The notes under the pieces are model-generated. The model was not told where the DNA came from, did not search any database, and saw nothing but the letters and a program-made list of their open reading frames with translations. This document shows positions 43,371-51,515 of a stretch of DNA of 64,000 nucleotides, one piece after another (the stretch's first letter is position 1; every line of letters begins with the position of its first letter). Origin of the DNA: Flavobacteriales bacterium (GTDB lineage Bacteria > Bacteroidota > Bacteroidia > Flavobacteriales > Flavobacteriaceae); assembly GCA_013205245.1 (NCBI GenBank), contig JABMNH010000050.1:1-64000 (forward strand), in the 5' to 3' direction. A program made the translations under genes and the position numbers.

Positions 43371-45103
43371 CTCAAAACGGCCAATCCTTCTGTAATTAAT
43401 TTTTTAAAAGGTTTTTGGACTTTTAGTAATTCTAAATGTTCAGAAACCCTTTTTTTAAGTGGCAATTGTGTGTTGGCTAAAAGCTCATACAACTCTAAAC
43501 TTAGCAACCATTCCGATTTATATTCAGAATTTATCTCTTTAAAAACAGCTTCCAAGATATCAAAATTATTGGCGCTTGATGTCCTAAAATTCCTTATTGT
43601 CTGATACAATTTATGAAGGTTTATATCAGATGTGCTGTAACTTATTTTATGTGTTTTTTCGCTAGGCGGATCAAAATGCAAGTCGTAACTTTCTGGATCG
43701 GCTACACCAGCGTAAACAGACGTAACACTTGCCCCAACTGCCATATCGTAAACACCCCATTCTGGTTTAAACAAGAAGTCATCATTATAAGTAACTGTGC
43801 AATTTTTAAAAGAAATTAAGATGATTTTTCCTTGTAAATTCCGACGTCCTGTGATGATTTCGCCCATCACCTTAATGCCCCTTTCAAATTCTAAAGTAGT
43901 GGTCTTGCCTTCGTAAAGACCATAGGTTTCTAAGTCTTTAGGCGACATGTCTTCTATGGCTAAATTGCGCCCTTTGAGTTTCCCTACTGGCGATCCAAAA
44001 CCATCTGCGTGGTATGTTTTACCATGACCTATCAATTCTTTATTTTGATAAGCCAAAGCTGTTGGCCCAGTGGTCTGAAAATATATAGGCAGTCCTTCAT
44101 GCGAAATAACATTGGTAAATAGTCCCGAAATTTGAATCCCTGTACGCAACACAACCGTGCTTAAATTTTGAGAATTTATCGCTTTTTGCAAACCACTTAA
44201 CCCGCCTTTTCTAAGTGCCATTGTATTGGCAAATTCTTCTAAAATAACACTCAAATGTGCAAAATCTGGCGTCACAAATAATTGTGGTTGTGGTTTGGTA
44301 ATATCAAATGCGGTTTGTGCTGCCGTAATAGTATAAGGTAATTTCGCTACTTGTTCACTCATACACCATTCGCTTTCGCCGATGGATGATAACAACCCAG
44401 CGCCATATATTTTAGGATTATCAAGTGTGCCTATCAACCCGTATTCAACAGTCCACCAATGGAGATTTCGCAGTTGTGCCATTTCGCTAGGTTCTCCCAT
44501 ATTTTTAGAGATTTCTGCAACACGATATTCAGCATCGGCTACAGCCTTATCAGATGTATTGGGATCTTCTTTTATGATAGACAAATGTCTAATAGCTTCG
44601 TACAATGCGTAATCTTTGGCTGATGATATGGCTTTACTGCCAATCTCGCCAAAACGTCTGAGGTATTCGGCATACTCTGGATTGGCAATAATAGGTGCAT
44701 GACCTGCCGCTTCGTGAATAATATCTGGCGCAGGTGTATATGCGATATGTTCAGCTGTGCGAATATCAGCTGCAATAACCAAAACATTATAGGCTTGGAA
44801 TTCCATAAATGCACTTGGTGGAATAAAGCCATCAACAGAAACAGCCGCCCAGCCAATCTCTTTTAAAATACGATTCATGCCTTGCATATGTGGAATTTCT
44901 TCGGAGGAAACGCCTGTTTTTTTTAATCCGTCAAGGTAAGAATGATGGGCTTTTTTACCCAAATAGGCCACGCTTTTACGCATCACATAACGCCAAACCG
45001 CTTGGTCTTTTGCCGTGTAAGTATTATAAGGTTGTGGAATTACAAAAGGCTGTAAATGATTTGGTAGTCTTTTTAAAACGCTATTTAAAGGAATATGCTG
45101 CAT
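43367..45103 (-). CDS. aromatic amino acid hydroxylase (phenylalanine 4-monooxygenase type)
   Basis: The protein has 578 residues, about twice the length of proteobacterial PhhA. The biopterin-dependent hydroxylase domain lies in the first 320 residues. The iron ligands are in PDIIHEAAGHAP (two His), with the Glu expected around YGLIGTLDNPKIYGAGLLSSIGE. The remaining 250 residues form an extra C-terminal region typical of Bacteroidota homologues. It would convert Phe to Tyr. Substrate preference for Phe rather than Trp is by family. It ends within pyk's stop region. Confidence 0.9.
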   Translation of the reverse strand: MQHIPLNSVLKRLPNHLQPFVIPQPYNTYTAKDQAVWRYVMRKSVAYLGKKAHHSYLDGLKKTGVSSEEIPHMQGMNRILKEIGWAAVSVDGFIPPSAFMEFQAYNVLVIAADIRTAEHIAYTPAPDIIHEAAGHAPIIANPEYAEYLRRFGEIGSKAISSAKDYALYEAIRHLSIIKEDPNTSDKAVADAEYRVAEISKNMGEPSEMAQLRNLHWWTVEYGLIGTLDNPKIYGAGLLSSIGESEWCMSEQVAKLPYTITAAQTAFDITKPQPQLFVTPDFAHLSVILEEFANTMALRKGGLSGLQKAINSQNLSTVVLRTGIQISGLFTNVISHEGLPIYFQTTGPTALAYQNKELIGHGKTYHADGFGSPVGKLKGRNLAIEDMSPKDLETYGLYEGKTTTLEFERGIKVMGEIITGRRNLQGKIILISFKNCTVTYNDDFLFKPEWGVYDMAVGASVTSVYAGVADPESYDLHFDPPSEKTHKISYSTSDINLHKLYQTIRNFRTSSANNFDILEAVFKEINSEYKSEWLLSLELYELLANTQLPLKKRVSEHLELLKVQKPFKKLITEGLAVLS

Positions 45104-45159
45104 TAATAATTGATGTTTTGTGAGGTAAATTTAAGTGTTTTAAACTAAAATTAGTGTTA

Positions 45160-45193
45160 AAAAAAATAGGTTAAAGTAATTAAACTTTAACCT
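45160..45193 (-). terminator. rho-independent terminator of the broken T9SS gene
   Basis: AGGTTAAAGT (45168-45177) pairs with ACTTTAACCT (45184-45193) around a 6-base loop. Read leftward the hairpin is followed by TATTTTTTTT (45168 down to 45160). It lies 29 bp after the sorting-domain remnant at 45223. Confidence 0.8.
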
Positions 45194-45222
45194 GTCTCTT
45201 TCAATGAATAACCCCCAGGCTA

Positions 45223-45934
45223 TTATTTCTTCTTAAGTATAATGGCTGTGTAAACTTTGCCTTTGCAATTAATTTTTGCAAAATAAGTGCCTGTCTTTTT
45301 GCCTCTCATGTTATATTTAAGTCCTTTCTTAAGGTTTTTAACCTTTTTCTTGTAGATTCTTTGACCATTGTCATTGTAAATCTCTATCGTGTCTTCACCA
45401 TCTTCATCTAGACTTACTGTTACTTCATCAACAACTGGGTTTGGATAAATAACCGTTGTAAAGTGCCACCCCAGCATCTTCTGTAGCAATCCAAATATTG
45501 CCTTTTTTATCTTGTTCAAAACCTTTAATCATATTAGAAAAAGAACCATGCTCTTTATCTAAATACCTGATGTTGTATTTAGAATTATCTCTAAATAATA
45601 ATTCTGGCGCTTTAAGCACCTCCGAAAAAGCTAATTTTTTTCCAACAAATTCAAAAGATTCGCTTTTTGATTTTTCAACCAATGAGACCGCAACAATTTC
45701 GGGTTTTATATCAATAAAAATTGGCTGAGGTTATTTGTCAATATAATCAAGTAGCGTAATTATTGTTTTTTTTACTGTGATTTTGGGATGCGTTTTTTGA
45801 GGGGGTCTCAAAAAAGGTTTTTGCTTCAATTCTAGCTGTGTCGCATCTTTAAAAAAAGACAAATCTTGTGCTGTTAAAGTAGCGCTCAATAAAATAATTA
45901 ACAGTATTAAAAATCTTCTTTTCAATGGTATCAT
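45223..45934 (-). pseudogene. remnant of a secreted propeller protein with T9SS sorting domain
   Basis: Three pieces remain in order. The signal peptide is MIPLKRRFLILLIILLSATL (45934-45875), with about 47 more codons up to an in-frame TAA at 45731. The same frame then stays open (45730-45428) and includes GNIWIATEDAGVALYNG, a two-component-regulator-type propeller blade. A different frame carries the T9SS C-terminal domain (IYPNPVVDEVTVSL to the KKK end at 45223). A stop, a frameshift near 45455 and loss of most of the propeller explain this. Promoter, LytTR-like operator and terminator still look intact. Confidence 0.8.
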
Positions 45935-45946
45935 TTCTTAAAAAAA

Positions 45947-46016
45947 CAAATGTATCACTTTATCAGTAAAAGCAACAAAATTTAGGGTGAACGACACGAA
46001 TTTATATGTGAACGGT
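45947..46016 (-). promoter_or_regulatory. promoter with LytTR-type direct repeats
   Basis: On the minus strand ACCGTTCAC (46016-46008) and GTCGTTCAC (45995-45987) are separated by 12 bp. The first fits the LytTR consensus [TA][AC][CA]GTTN[AG][TC] fully, and the second in 7 of 9 positions. The promoter TTG (45975-45973), 18 bp, TACATTTG (45954-45947) follows. This is the classical activator placement, directly upstream of the -33 element of the pseudogene. Confidence 0.55.
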
Positions 46017-46047
46017 AAATTTTAGTGAAAATACCTGTCAATTTTTC

Positions 46048-46055
46048 TATATTTG
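46048..46055 (+). promoter_or_regulatory. -7 box of the acyl-CoA dehydrogenase operon
   Basis: An exact TATATTTG predicts a transcript start near 46062. This favours the ATG at 46088 and excludes the in-frame GTG at 46025. No -33 TTG is seen; the GTGAACG repeats at 45987-46016 lie upstream and might act here too. Confidence 0.5.
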
Positions 46056-46087
46056 TAAGTATATCTCATCATCTTAATTCACAATTC

Positions 46088-47299
46088 ATGACTATTTTTT
46101 TAACGCCAAAACTTGAAACTGTACTCCCAAAAATTAAAGCCATTGTTCAAGATCAAATCATACCACTTGAAGCCGATTTTTTACAACACAATTTTAGTAA
46201 AGTTAAACCAAAATTAGAGGCTATTCGCCAATTGGTAAAACAAGAAGGTTTGTGGAATCCGCATTTAAGTAGCGCTCATGGCGGATTAGGTTTAAGCTTG
46301 GTAGAATTCGGACAAATAAGCGAGGTTTTGGGTCACACCCCATATGGTCATTATTGTTTTAATTGCAATGCACCCGATATTGGCAACCAAGAATTGATTT
46401 TAGGAAATGCCTCAGAACATATAAAAGACACTTTTTTAGCCCCTTTATTAAAAGGCAACATTCGCAGTTGTTTTTCGATGACCGAACCAGAATTTGCTGG
46501 CTCAAATCCCACCGAAATGGATACATCAGCTGTTAAAGATGGCGATAATTACATTATTAATGGGCATAAATGGTTTACCTCATCGGCCGATGGCGCAAGT
46601 TTTGCCGTGGTTATGGCAAACACAAACCCCGATGCCGAAAATAAATACCAACGTGCCAGTATGATTGTGGTACCAACAGATACCAAAGGTTTTGAATTGG
46701 TGTGCAACATCCCAGTAATGGGCGAAGCCAATGACGATTATTTTAGCCATGGCGAAGTGCGTTATACCAATTGTAAAGTGCCCCTAAAAAATCTTATCGG
46801 GATAGAAGGCGCTGGATTTAGCTTGGCGCAACAAAGACTTGGGCCAGGGCGCATCCACCATTGTATGCGTTGGATTGGCATTTGCGAACGTGCCTTCGAT
46901 TTGATGTGCAAACATGCTGCCAGCCGCGATTTAGGAAACGGCGTGAAATTAGGTCAAAAACAAAGCATTCAGAATTTTATAGCAGAATCGCGTGCAGAAA
47001 TAAATGCCGCCCGTTTTATGGTTTTACATACCGCTTTAAAAATTGATAACGAAGGTGCTAAAGCTGCCCGCATAGAAATATCTACCATTAAGTTTTATGT
47101 AGCTAATGTGTTGCAACGTGTTTTAGACCGTGCCGTACAAACCCATGGAGCGCTTGGTTTAACCGATTATACCGTGCTTTCTTTTTGGTACCGTCATGAG
47201 CGCGCCGCGCGTATTTATGATGGCCCAGACGAAGTGCACAAAGCGGCTTTGGCACGTCAAATTCTGAAAGGATATGGTTTAAATACCAAAGTGGTATGA
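46088..47299 (+). CDS. acyl-CoA dehydrogenase
   Basis: This 403-residue FAD flavoprotein has the family layout: helical N-domain, middle beta domain with SCFSMTEPEFAGSNPTEMDT and INGHKWFTS, and a C-terminal helical domain with YRHERAARIYDGPDEVHKAALARQIL. Sequence features resemble the dehydrogenase half of ACAD10/ACAD11-type enzymes. The next gene, overlapping by 4 bases, encodes the kinase-like partner found fused or linked to ACAD10/11. This suggests action on hydroxylated or unusual acyl chains. Chain length is unknown. Confidence 0.92.
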   Translation: MTIFLTPKLETVLPKIKAIVQDQIIPLEADFLQHNFSKVKPKLEAIRQLVKQEGLWNPHLSSAHGGLGLSLVEFGQISEVLGHTPYGHYCFNCNAPDIGNQELILGNASEHIKDTFLAPLLKGNIRSCFSMTEPEFAGSNPTEMDTSAVKDGDNYIINGHKWFTSSADGASFAVVMANTNPDAENKYQRASMIVVPTDTKGFELVCNIPVMGEANDDYFSHGEVRYTNCKVPLKNLIGIEGAGFSLAQQRLGPGRIHHCMRWIGICERAFDLMCKHAASRDLGNGVKLGQKQSIQNFIAESRAEINAARFMVLHTALKIDNEGAKAARIEISTIKFYVANVLQRVLDRAVQTHGALGLTDYTVLSFWYRHERAARIYDGPDEVHKAALARQILKGYGLNTKVV

Positions 47300-48369
47300 G
47301 CGAATCATCCATAGACAAAGCACGTGATGTGCGTCCCGAAGAGGCTTTAGATTTAAAAACCTTGTCGGATTATTTAGCAGTTTCCATGCCAAATTTTGAG
47401 GGTATTAGCGAGATTAAGCAATTCCCTGGAGGCTATTCAAATCTCACTTATTTAATAAAAACACCGCATCAAGAATTCGTTTTGCGCAAGCCACCCAAAG
47501 GTGCTAAAATAAAATCGGCGCACGATATGAAACGGGAGTTTAACGTCTTGTCGTTATTGCAACCCGTTTATAAAAAAATGCCAACGCCTTATATTTATTG
47601 CAAAGATGAAAACATTGTTGGCGCACCCTTTTTTATGATGGAACGTGTTAAAGGTGTTATTTTAAGAAACGCCGTACCCAAAGGTTTGGCCTTAAACAAA
47701 GAAGCTTTTAAAAAACTCTCTACAAATTGTTTATTAAATTTGGTTGATCTGCATAATTTAGAGTTAGAGAAATCTGAATTAATCACTTTGGGAAATCCCG
47801 AAGGTTATGTCGGCCGTCAAGTGTCAGGATGGACGGAACGTTATTTTAAAGCCGAAACAGACACCATCACCGGAATGAATGCTGCAGCCGAATGGTTGCA
47901 AGCACATCAGCCAAAAACATCGGCCACAGCCTTTATTCACAACGATTATAAATACGATAATTTGGTTTTAGATGAAAATTCACTCGACATAAAAGCCGTT
48001 TTAGATTGGGAAATGGCCACCATTGGCGACCCTTTAATGGATTTAGGAACCACTTTAGCTTATTGGGTAGAAGCCAATGATAACAAAGCGCTTCGCGCTT
48101 TTAACCTCACATGGCCAGAAGGAAATTTAACCCGCAAACAGCTTTTAGAAACCTATGCAGAATTGCGCCACATAAAAATTGACGCTATTTTATTTTACTA
48201 TGTTTTTGGCTGTTTTAAATTAGGCGTTATCGCCCAACAAATTTATGCGCGCTATAAAAAAGGTTTTACCAAAGACCCGCGTTTTTCAGGATTGATTTAT
48301 GTGGTAAATGCTTGCGCCGATAATGCCAAAAATGCCATCCGCTTTAAGCGCATTCATAATTTTAAATAA
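47296..48369 (+). CDS. APH-family phosphotransferase (ACAD10/11-type)
   Basis: This 357-residue kinase-like protein has FPGGYSNLTYLI and EFVLRKPP at the nucleotide-binding end, Brenner's motif FIHNDYKYDNLVLDE and the metal motif VLDWEMATIGDPLMDLG. Though related to aminoglycoside phosphotransferases, its tight coupling to an acyl-CoA dehydrogenase matches the ACAD10/11 arrangement, where 4-hydroxy acids are phosphorylated before dehydration. Resistance is not suggested. The start overlaps the previous stop (ATGA). Confidence 0.92.
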   Translation: MSESSIDKARDVRPEEALDLKTLSDYLAVSMPNFEGISEIKQFPGGYSNLTYLIKTPHQEFVLRKPPKGAKIKSAHDMKREFNVLSLLQPVYKKMPTPYIYCKDENIVGAPFFMMERVKGVILRNAVPKGLALNKEAFKKLSTNCLLNLVDLHNLELEKSELITLGNPEGYVGRQVSGWTERYFKAETDTITGMNAAAEWLQAHQPKTSATAFIHNDYKYDNLVLDENSLDIKAVLDWEMATIGDPLMDLGTTLAYWVEANDNKALRAFNLTWPEGNLTRKQLLETYAELRHIKIDAILFYYVFGCFKLGVIAQQIYARYKKGFTKDPRFSGLIYVVNACADNAKNAIRFKRIHNFK

Positions 48370-48458
48370 CAAAACAACGAACTAACAACTAACTAAGATA
48401 TTAGCCTTTAGCTATTGGCTTTTGGCTTTTTGATGGTATCAATTGGTTGCATCGAAAT

Positions 48459-48469
48459 GGGCTTCAGCC
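48459..48469. repeat. REP-type palindrome copy 1
   Basis: GGGCTTCAGCC, followed by AAAAC, is a variant of the GGCTTTAGCC palindrome that flanks the RAYT gene. It lies in the 235-bp gap after the APH gene, which also contains loose copies of GGCTTTTGGCTTTTT (48417-48431). Confidence 0.65.
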
Positions 48470-48574
48470 AAAACTAAAATTTTGAATCTAATTCAACACC
48501 AAATTATTAGCAATAAAATATTAAATTTGTTGAAATGGTTTTTAAATCATTGATTTTAAAAATGTGTCATTAAG

Positions 48575-48588
48575 TTGGCTTTAGCCAA
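48575..48588. repeat. REP palindrome upstream of the RAYT gene
   Basis: TTGGCTTTAGCCAA is a 6-2-6 palindrome 16 bp before the RAYT start. Its exact reverse complement lies at the 3' end of the gene (49041-49054). Confidence 0.8.
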
Positions 48589-48604
48589 TGTAAAGCAATA
48601 TTAA

Positions 48605-49048
48605 ATGCCTTTTATTAAAGTCTATATACATTTTGTTTGGAGCACTAAAAACAGAGAAGCATTTCTTTCTTCGAAAGAAATAAGGCGAAAAGTGTGGCAA
48701 CATATCAGAGAAAATGCCAAAGAAAAAGGCATTTTTATTGATTTTATTAATGGTTATTCAGATCATTGTCATTGCTTAATTTCACTAGGCGTGAATCAAA
48801 CCATTCAAAAAGTGATGCAATTAATAAAAGGAGAATCTTCTTTTTGGATTAATAAACAAAAGCTCACTTCTAAAAAATTTGAATGGCAAGATGACTATTT
48901 TGCGGTTTCTGTTTCTGAGTCTATGATAGATAAGGTTAGGAATTATATTAAAAATCAGGAAACACATCATTATAAAAAATCCTTTCAAGAAGAATATGAT
49001 GCATTTATAAGCAAATATCCATTTAAAAAACATAAAGATTTTGGCTAA
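48605..49048 (+). CDS. REP-associated tyrosine transposase (RAYT, Y1/IS200-like)
   Basis: This 147-residue Y1-type HUH endonuclease has the metal-binding His pair in YSDHCHCLISL (about 56-66) and the catalytic Tyr in VRNYIKNQETHHYKK (about Tyr 118). N-terminal FIKVYIHFVWSTKNRE is typical of IS200/RAYT proteins. It is intact and flanked by inverted REP palindromes, the right one overlapping its stop codon. RAYTs cut and move REP hairpins. The gene interrupts the fatty-acid genes but does not disrupt any of them. Confidence 0.92.
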   Translation: MPFIKVYIHFVWSTKNREAFLSSKEIRRKVWQHIRENAKEKGIFIDFINGYSDHCHCLISLGVNQTIQKVMQLIKGESSFWINKQKLTSKKFEWQDDYFAVSVSESMIDKVRNYIKNQETHHYKKSFQEEYDAFISKYPFKKHKDFG

Positions 49049-49054
49049 AGCCAA
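49041..49054. repeat. REP palindrome overlapping the RAYT stop codon
   Basis: TTGGCTAAAGCCAA contains the stop codon TAA at 49046-49048 and is the exact reverse complement of the upstream copy at 48575-48588, so the RAYT gene ends inside its own repeat. Confidence 0.8.
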
Positions 49055-49087
49055 ATTGATTATTTAACTAATTGAATAATTAATGAT

Positions 49088-49107
49088 CCTCCTGCTGAAG
49101 CAGGAGG
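49088..49107. repeat. CCTCCTGC/GCAGGAGG hairpin at the head of the tandem array
   Basis: A perfect 8-bp stem with a TGAA loop. Its right arm is the start of the first unit of the tandem array that follows. Confidence 0.7.
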
Positions 49108-49296
49108 CAATTGATGTCTCTTTCCCTATCCCTTTCTCTTAAATGCTAAAACAGGAGGCAATTGATATCTCTTCTTATCTATTTCTCTTAAATAATAAAA
49201 CAGGAGGCTATTGATGTCTCTTCTTATCTCTTTCTCTTAAATAATAAAAAGGAGGCTATTGATATTCTCTTCTATCTTTAAATGATATAAAATACC
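49101..49296. repeat. tandem array of about four 48-51 bp units
   Basis: Units begin CAGGAGGC(A/T)ATTGAT at 49101, 49152, 49201 and (as AAGGAGGCTATTGAT) at 49249. Each runs through TCTCTTC-rich pyrimidine sequence to TTAAATAATAAAA. The units differ by a few bases and in length by up to 3 bp. The array fills much of the 391-bp gap between the RAYT and the oxidoreductase gene; no open frame runs through it. Confidence 0.75.
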
Positions 49297-49333
49297 CTAA
49301 TATTTATCCAAAAAAAATTAAATCATTAAATAG

Positions 49334-49383
49334 GGATGGGCTTCAGCCCATCCAATAGAAATATAAAAAAAAGGGCTTTAGCC
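49334..49383. repeat. two further REP-type palindromes
   Basis: GGATGGGCTTCAGCCCATCC (49334-49353) has a 9-bp perfect stem. GGCTTTAGCC (49374-49383) followed by AAAAC matches the copies beside the RAYT gene. Together with those upstream there are five copies within 0.9 kb. Confidence 0.75.
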
Positions 49384-49415
49384 AAAACTTTAAAAACAAT
49401 CTCACTCCTTTTTCC

Positions 49416-49423
49416 TACATTTG
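49416..49423 (+). promoter_or_regulatory. -7 box of the quinone oxidoreductase gene
   Basis: An exact TACATTTG lies 16 bp before the ATG, predicting a leader of about 10 bases. No -33 TTG was seen. Confidence 0.5.
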
Positions 49424-49439
49424 AATCAAACTAAAAAAA

Positions 49440-50417
49440 ATGAAAGCAATTAGAATACACGAAACCGGCGGGCAAGAGGTCTTGACATTTGAAACTTTAC
49501 CAGACCTCATGTGCCAACCCGATGAGGTTTTGGTCAACATTAAAAGCGCTTCGGTTAATTACTCCGATGTGCTCATCCGCAAAGGCGATTATCCTTATAT
49601 GCCGCAATTCCCCGCCATTTTAGGAAATGAAGCTGCTGGAGAAATTGCCGAAGTAGGTTCGGGCATTAAACATTTAAAAGTTGGGCAACGGGTGATTGTT
49701 TTTGGCAAAGAAAGTTATGCCACACAAGTGGCTGTAAAAGCAAATAGTGTAATCCCCATTCCCGATGCTGTCGATTTTGACGATGCGGCAGCCCTGACTA
49801 TTATCTACTTAACCGCGTATCATATGTTGCATACGGTGCGTCGCATTAAAGCAGGTGAAACAGTTTTGGTTCATGCTGCAGCAGGTGGTGTAGGCACTGC
49901 GTTGATTCAACTCGCAAAATTGGGGGGTATTCACTTGATCGGATTGACAAGTAAAGACGATAAAGCGGCTGTTATTAAAGAGATGGGCTATGACCATGTG
50001 ATAAATTACAAAACCGAAAATGTGGTGGCACGTGTGAACGAAATCACAAATGATAAAGGTGTCGATCTCATTATAGATTGTATTGGTGGCCCGCGTTTTG
50101 ACGATAATTTTAAAATGCTTGCCACACTGGGACATGTTATTTGGTATGGCATTGTGGCTGGGCAACCCACTGTAGATTTTAGACAAGCTTTAGGAAGCAA
50201 GCCGCACAAATGCCATTCGGTTTCCATGTTCCATTTGTATGGTATTTTGAATGATCCTGCTTTGATGATGTCTTCTTTTCAAACCCTTATCGGATATTTG
50301 CTTAAAGGTCAAATAAAACCTGTTATTCATGCCAGAATTCCACTTGCCGATGTGGCCAAAGCGCATGCCATTCTTGAAAACGGTGAAAACATCGGCAAAG
50401 TCATTTTAAAACCATAA
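49440..50417 (+). CDS. NADPH:quinone oxidoreductase (zinc-free MDR family)
   Basis: This 325-residue medium-chain dehydrogenase/reductase has an N-terminal GroES-like domain (MKAIRIHETGGQEVL, GNEAAGEIAEVGSG) and a Rossmann domain with VLVHAAAGGVGTALIQLAK, the AAxxGVGxxxxQ motif for NADPH. The structural and catalytic zinc cysteines of alcohol dehydrogenases are missing, as in quinone reductases and related enoyl reductases. It may act on an alpha,beta-unsaturated carbonyl in the neighbouring fatty-acid pathway. Confidence 0.9.
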   Translation: MKAIRIHETGGQEVLTFETLPDLMCQPDEVLVNIKSASVNYSDVLIRKGDYPYMPQFPAILGNEAAGEIAEVGSGIKHLKVGQRVIVFGKESYATQVAVKANSVIPIPDAVDFDDAAALTIIYLTAYHMLHTVRRIKAGETVLVHAAAGGVGTALIQLAKLGGIHLIGLTSKDDKAAVIKEMGYDHVINYKTENVVARVNEITNDKGVDLIIDCIGGPRFDDNFKMLATLGHVIWYGIVAGQPTVDFRQALGSKPHKCHSVSMFHLYGILNDPALMMSSFQTLIGYLLKGQIKPVIHARIPLADVAKAHAILENGENIGKVILKP

Positions 50418-50547
50418 TTACTAAAATAAAGAATTAAGATCGCTACGCTTTAAGAATTAAGACTTGTTTTTTAGTTAACTCATAAAATAATAGCTAAATA
50501 AAGATAATTTAACTTTATCCTTTAACCCAAAATTTAAAAAAAATAAA

Positions 50548-51435
50548 ATGAAAAAATTAAAAGACATAAATAATATACTTATTCTAGGAAGTGGTACTTT
50601 AGGTCTACGCGTAGGTTTGGCAAGTGCGCTAAATGGTTATAAAGTTGTGATTTACGATATTGATGAAAAAGCATTCGCATCGGCTAAAAAAATACACCAG
50701 CAATTGCTCAAAATACTAACCAAAGCTGGTACATATACTTTAGAGCAAGCCGATTTAGCCATCCAAAATATCCGTTTTACAACCAACGCCAAAGCAGCTG
50801 CTAAAAATGCCGATTTATTAAGCGAATCGGTGACAGAGAATCTAGACATCAAGAAAAAAGTGTGGCAGCAATTTGGCGCTTTGTGTCCTAAAAAAACTAT
50901 TTTCACCACCAATACTTCGTCGTTATTACCATCGCTTTACGCAGCAGAAACAGGCAGGCCTGAGCATTTTTGTGCCTTCCATTTCCACGATGTTTTTTAT
51001 GCCAATGTGGTGGATATTATGCCGAATCCTAAAACTGAAAGTTGGATGATGCCACTGCTTCAAGATTTTGGGAAAAGCATTCAACAAACACCCGTCATCG
51101 TTAAAAAGGAATCACCTGCTTATATTTTTAATGCCATGCTGATTGCTTTAATTGGTGCAGCTGGCGCTTTGGTAACATTTGATATTGGCAGTATTGAAGA
51201 TGTGGACCGTTCATGGATGGGCAACTTTAAAATGTCACGTGGGCCATTTGGCATTATTGACGAAATTGGTTTAGATACCGCTTGGCATGTCACAAGTCCA
51301 AATAAAGACGAAAAAAGCAAACGTTTTGCAGCCCTTTTAAAAACCTATATCGATCAAGGGAAATTGGGCAGAAAGACAGGTGAAGGGTTTTATGTTTATC
51401 CGAATCCGAGGTTTATGGAAGAAGATTTTATTTAA
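50548..51435 (+). CDS. 3-hydroxyacyl-CoA dehydrogenase
   Basis: This 295-residue NAD-dependent enzyme starts with the Rossmann motif ILGSGTLGLRVGLASALNGYKVVIYDID. The segment FCAFHFHDVFYANVVDIMPNPKT corresponds to the catalytic His region (HFF/HxxP in FadB-type enzymes). The C-terminal GRKTGEGFYVYPNP is the family end. It would oxidise 3-hydroxyacyl-CoA in beta-oxidation, matching the acyl-CoA dehydrogenase nearby. The 130-bp gap before it shows no distinct promoter. Confidence 0.88.
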   Translation: MKKLKDINNILILGSGTLGLRVGLASALNGYKVVIYDIDEKAFASAKKIHQQLLKILTKAGTYTLEQADLAIQNIRFTTNAKAAAKNADLLSESVTENLDIKKKVWQQFGALCPKKTIFTTNTSSLLPSLYAAETGRPEHFCAFHFHDVFYANVVDIMPNPKTESWMMPLLQDFGKSIQQTPVIVKKESPAYIFNAMLIALIGAAGALVTFDIGSIEDVDRSWMGNFKMSRGPFGIIDEIGLDTAWHVTSPNKDEKSKRFAALLKTYIDQGKLGRKTGEGFYVYPNPRFMEEDFI

Positions 51436-51515
51436 GAATGGTGTCAGGTATCTAGAATTTGGTGTGTTTATTTAGATTAATTAAAGAAGTTTATCCTTAA
51501 ATTTTAAACAAGGTC

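Noticed and set aside
45223-45682. Two overlapping small frames read as separate genes
   Set aside because: One holds a propeller blade and the other a T9SS sorting domain in another frame. With the signal peptide upstream they form one broken gene.
47296-48369. Aminoglycoside resistance kinase
   Set aside because: Motifs are of the APH fold, but coupling to an acyl-CoA dehydrogenase fits ACAD10/11-type metabolism much better.
49101-49296. Tandem array considered as a CRISPR
   Set aside because: Units are contiguous with no unique spacers between them, and no cas genes are in the window.
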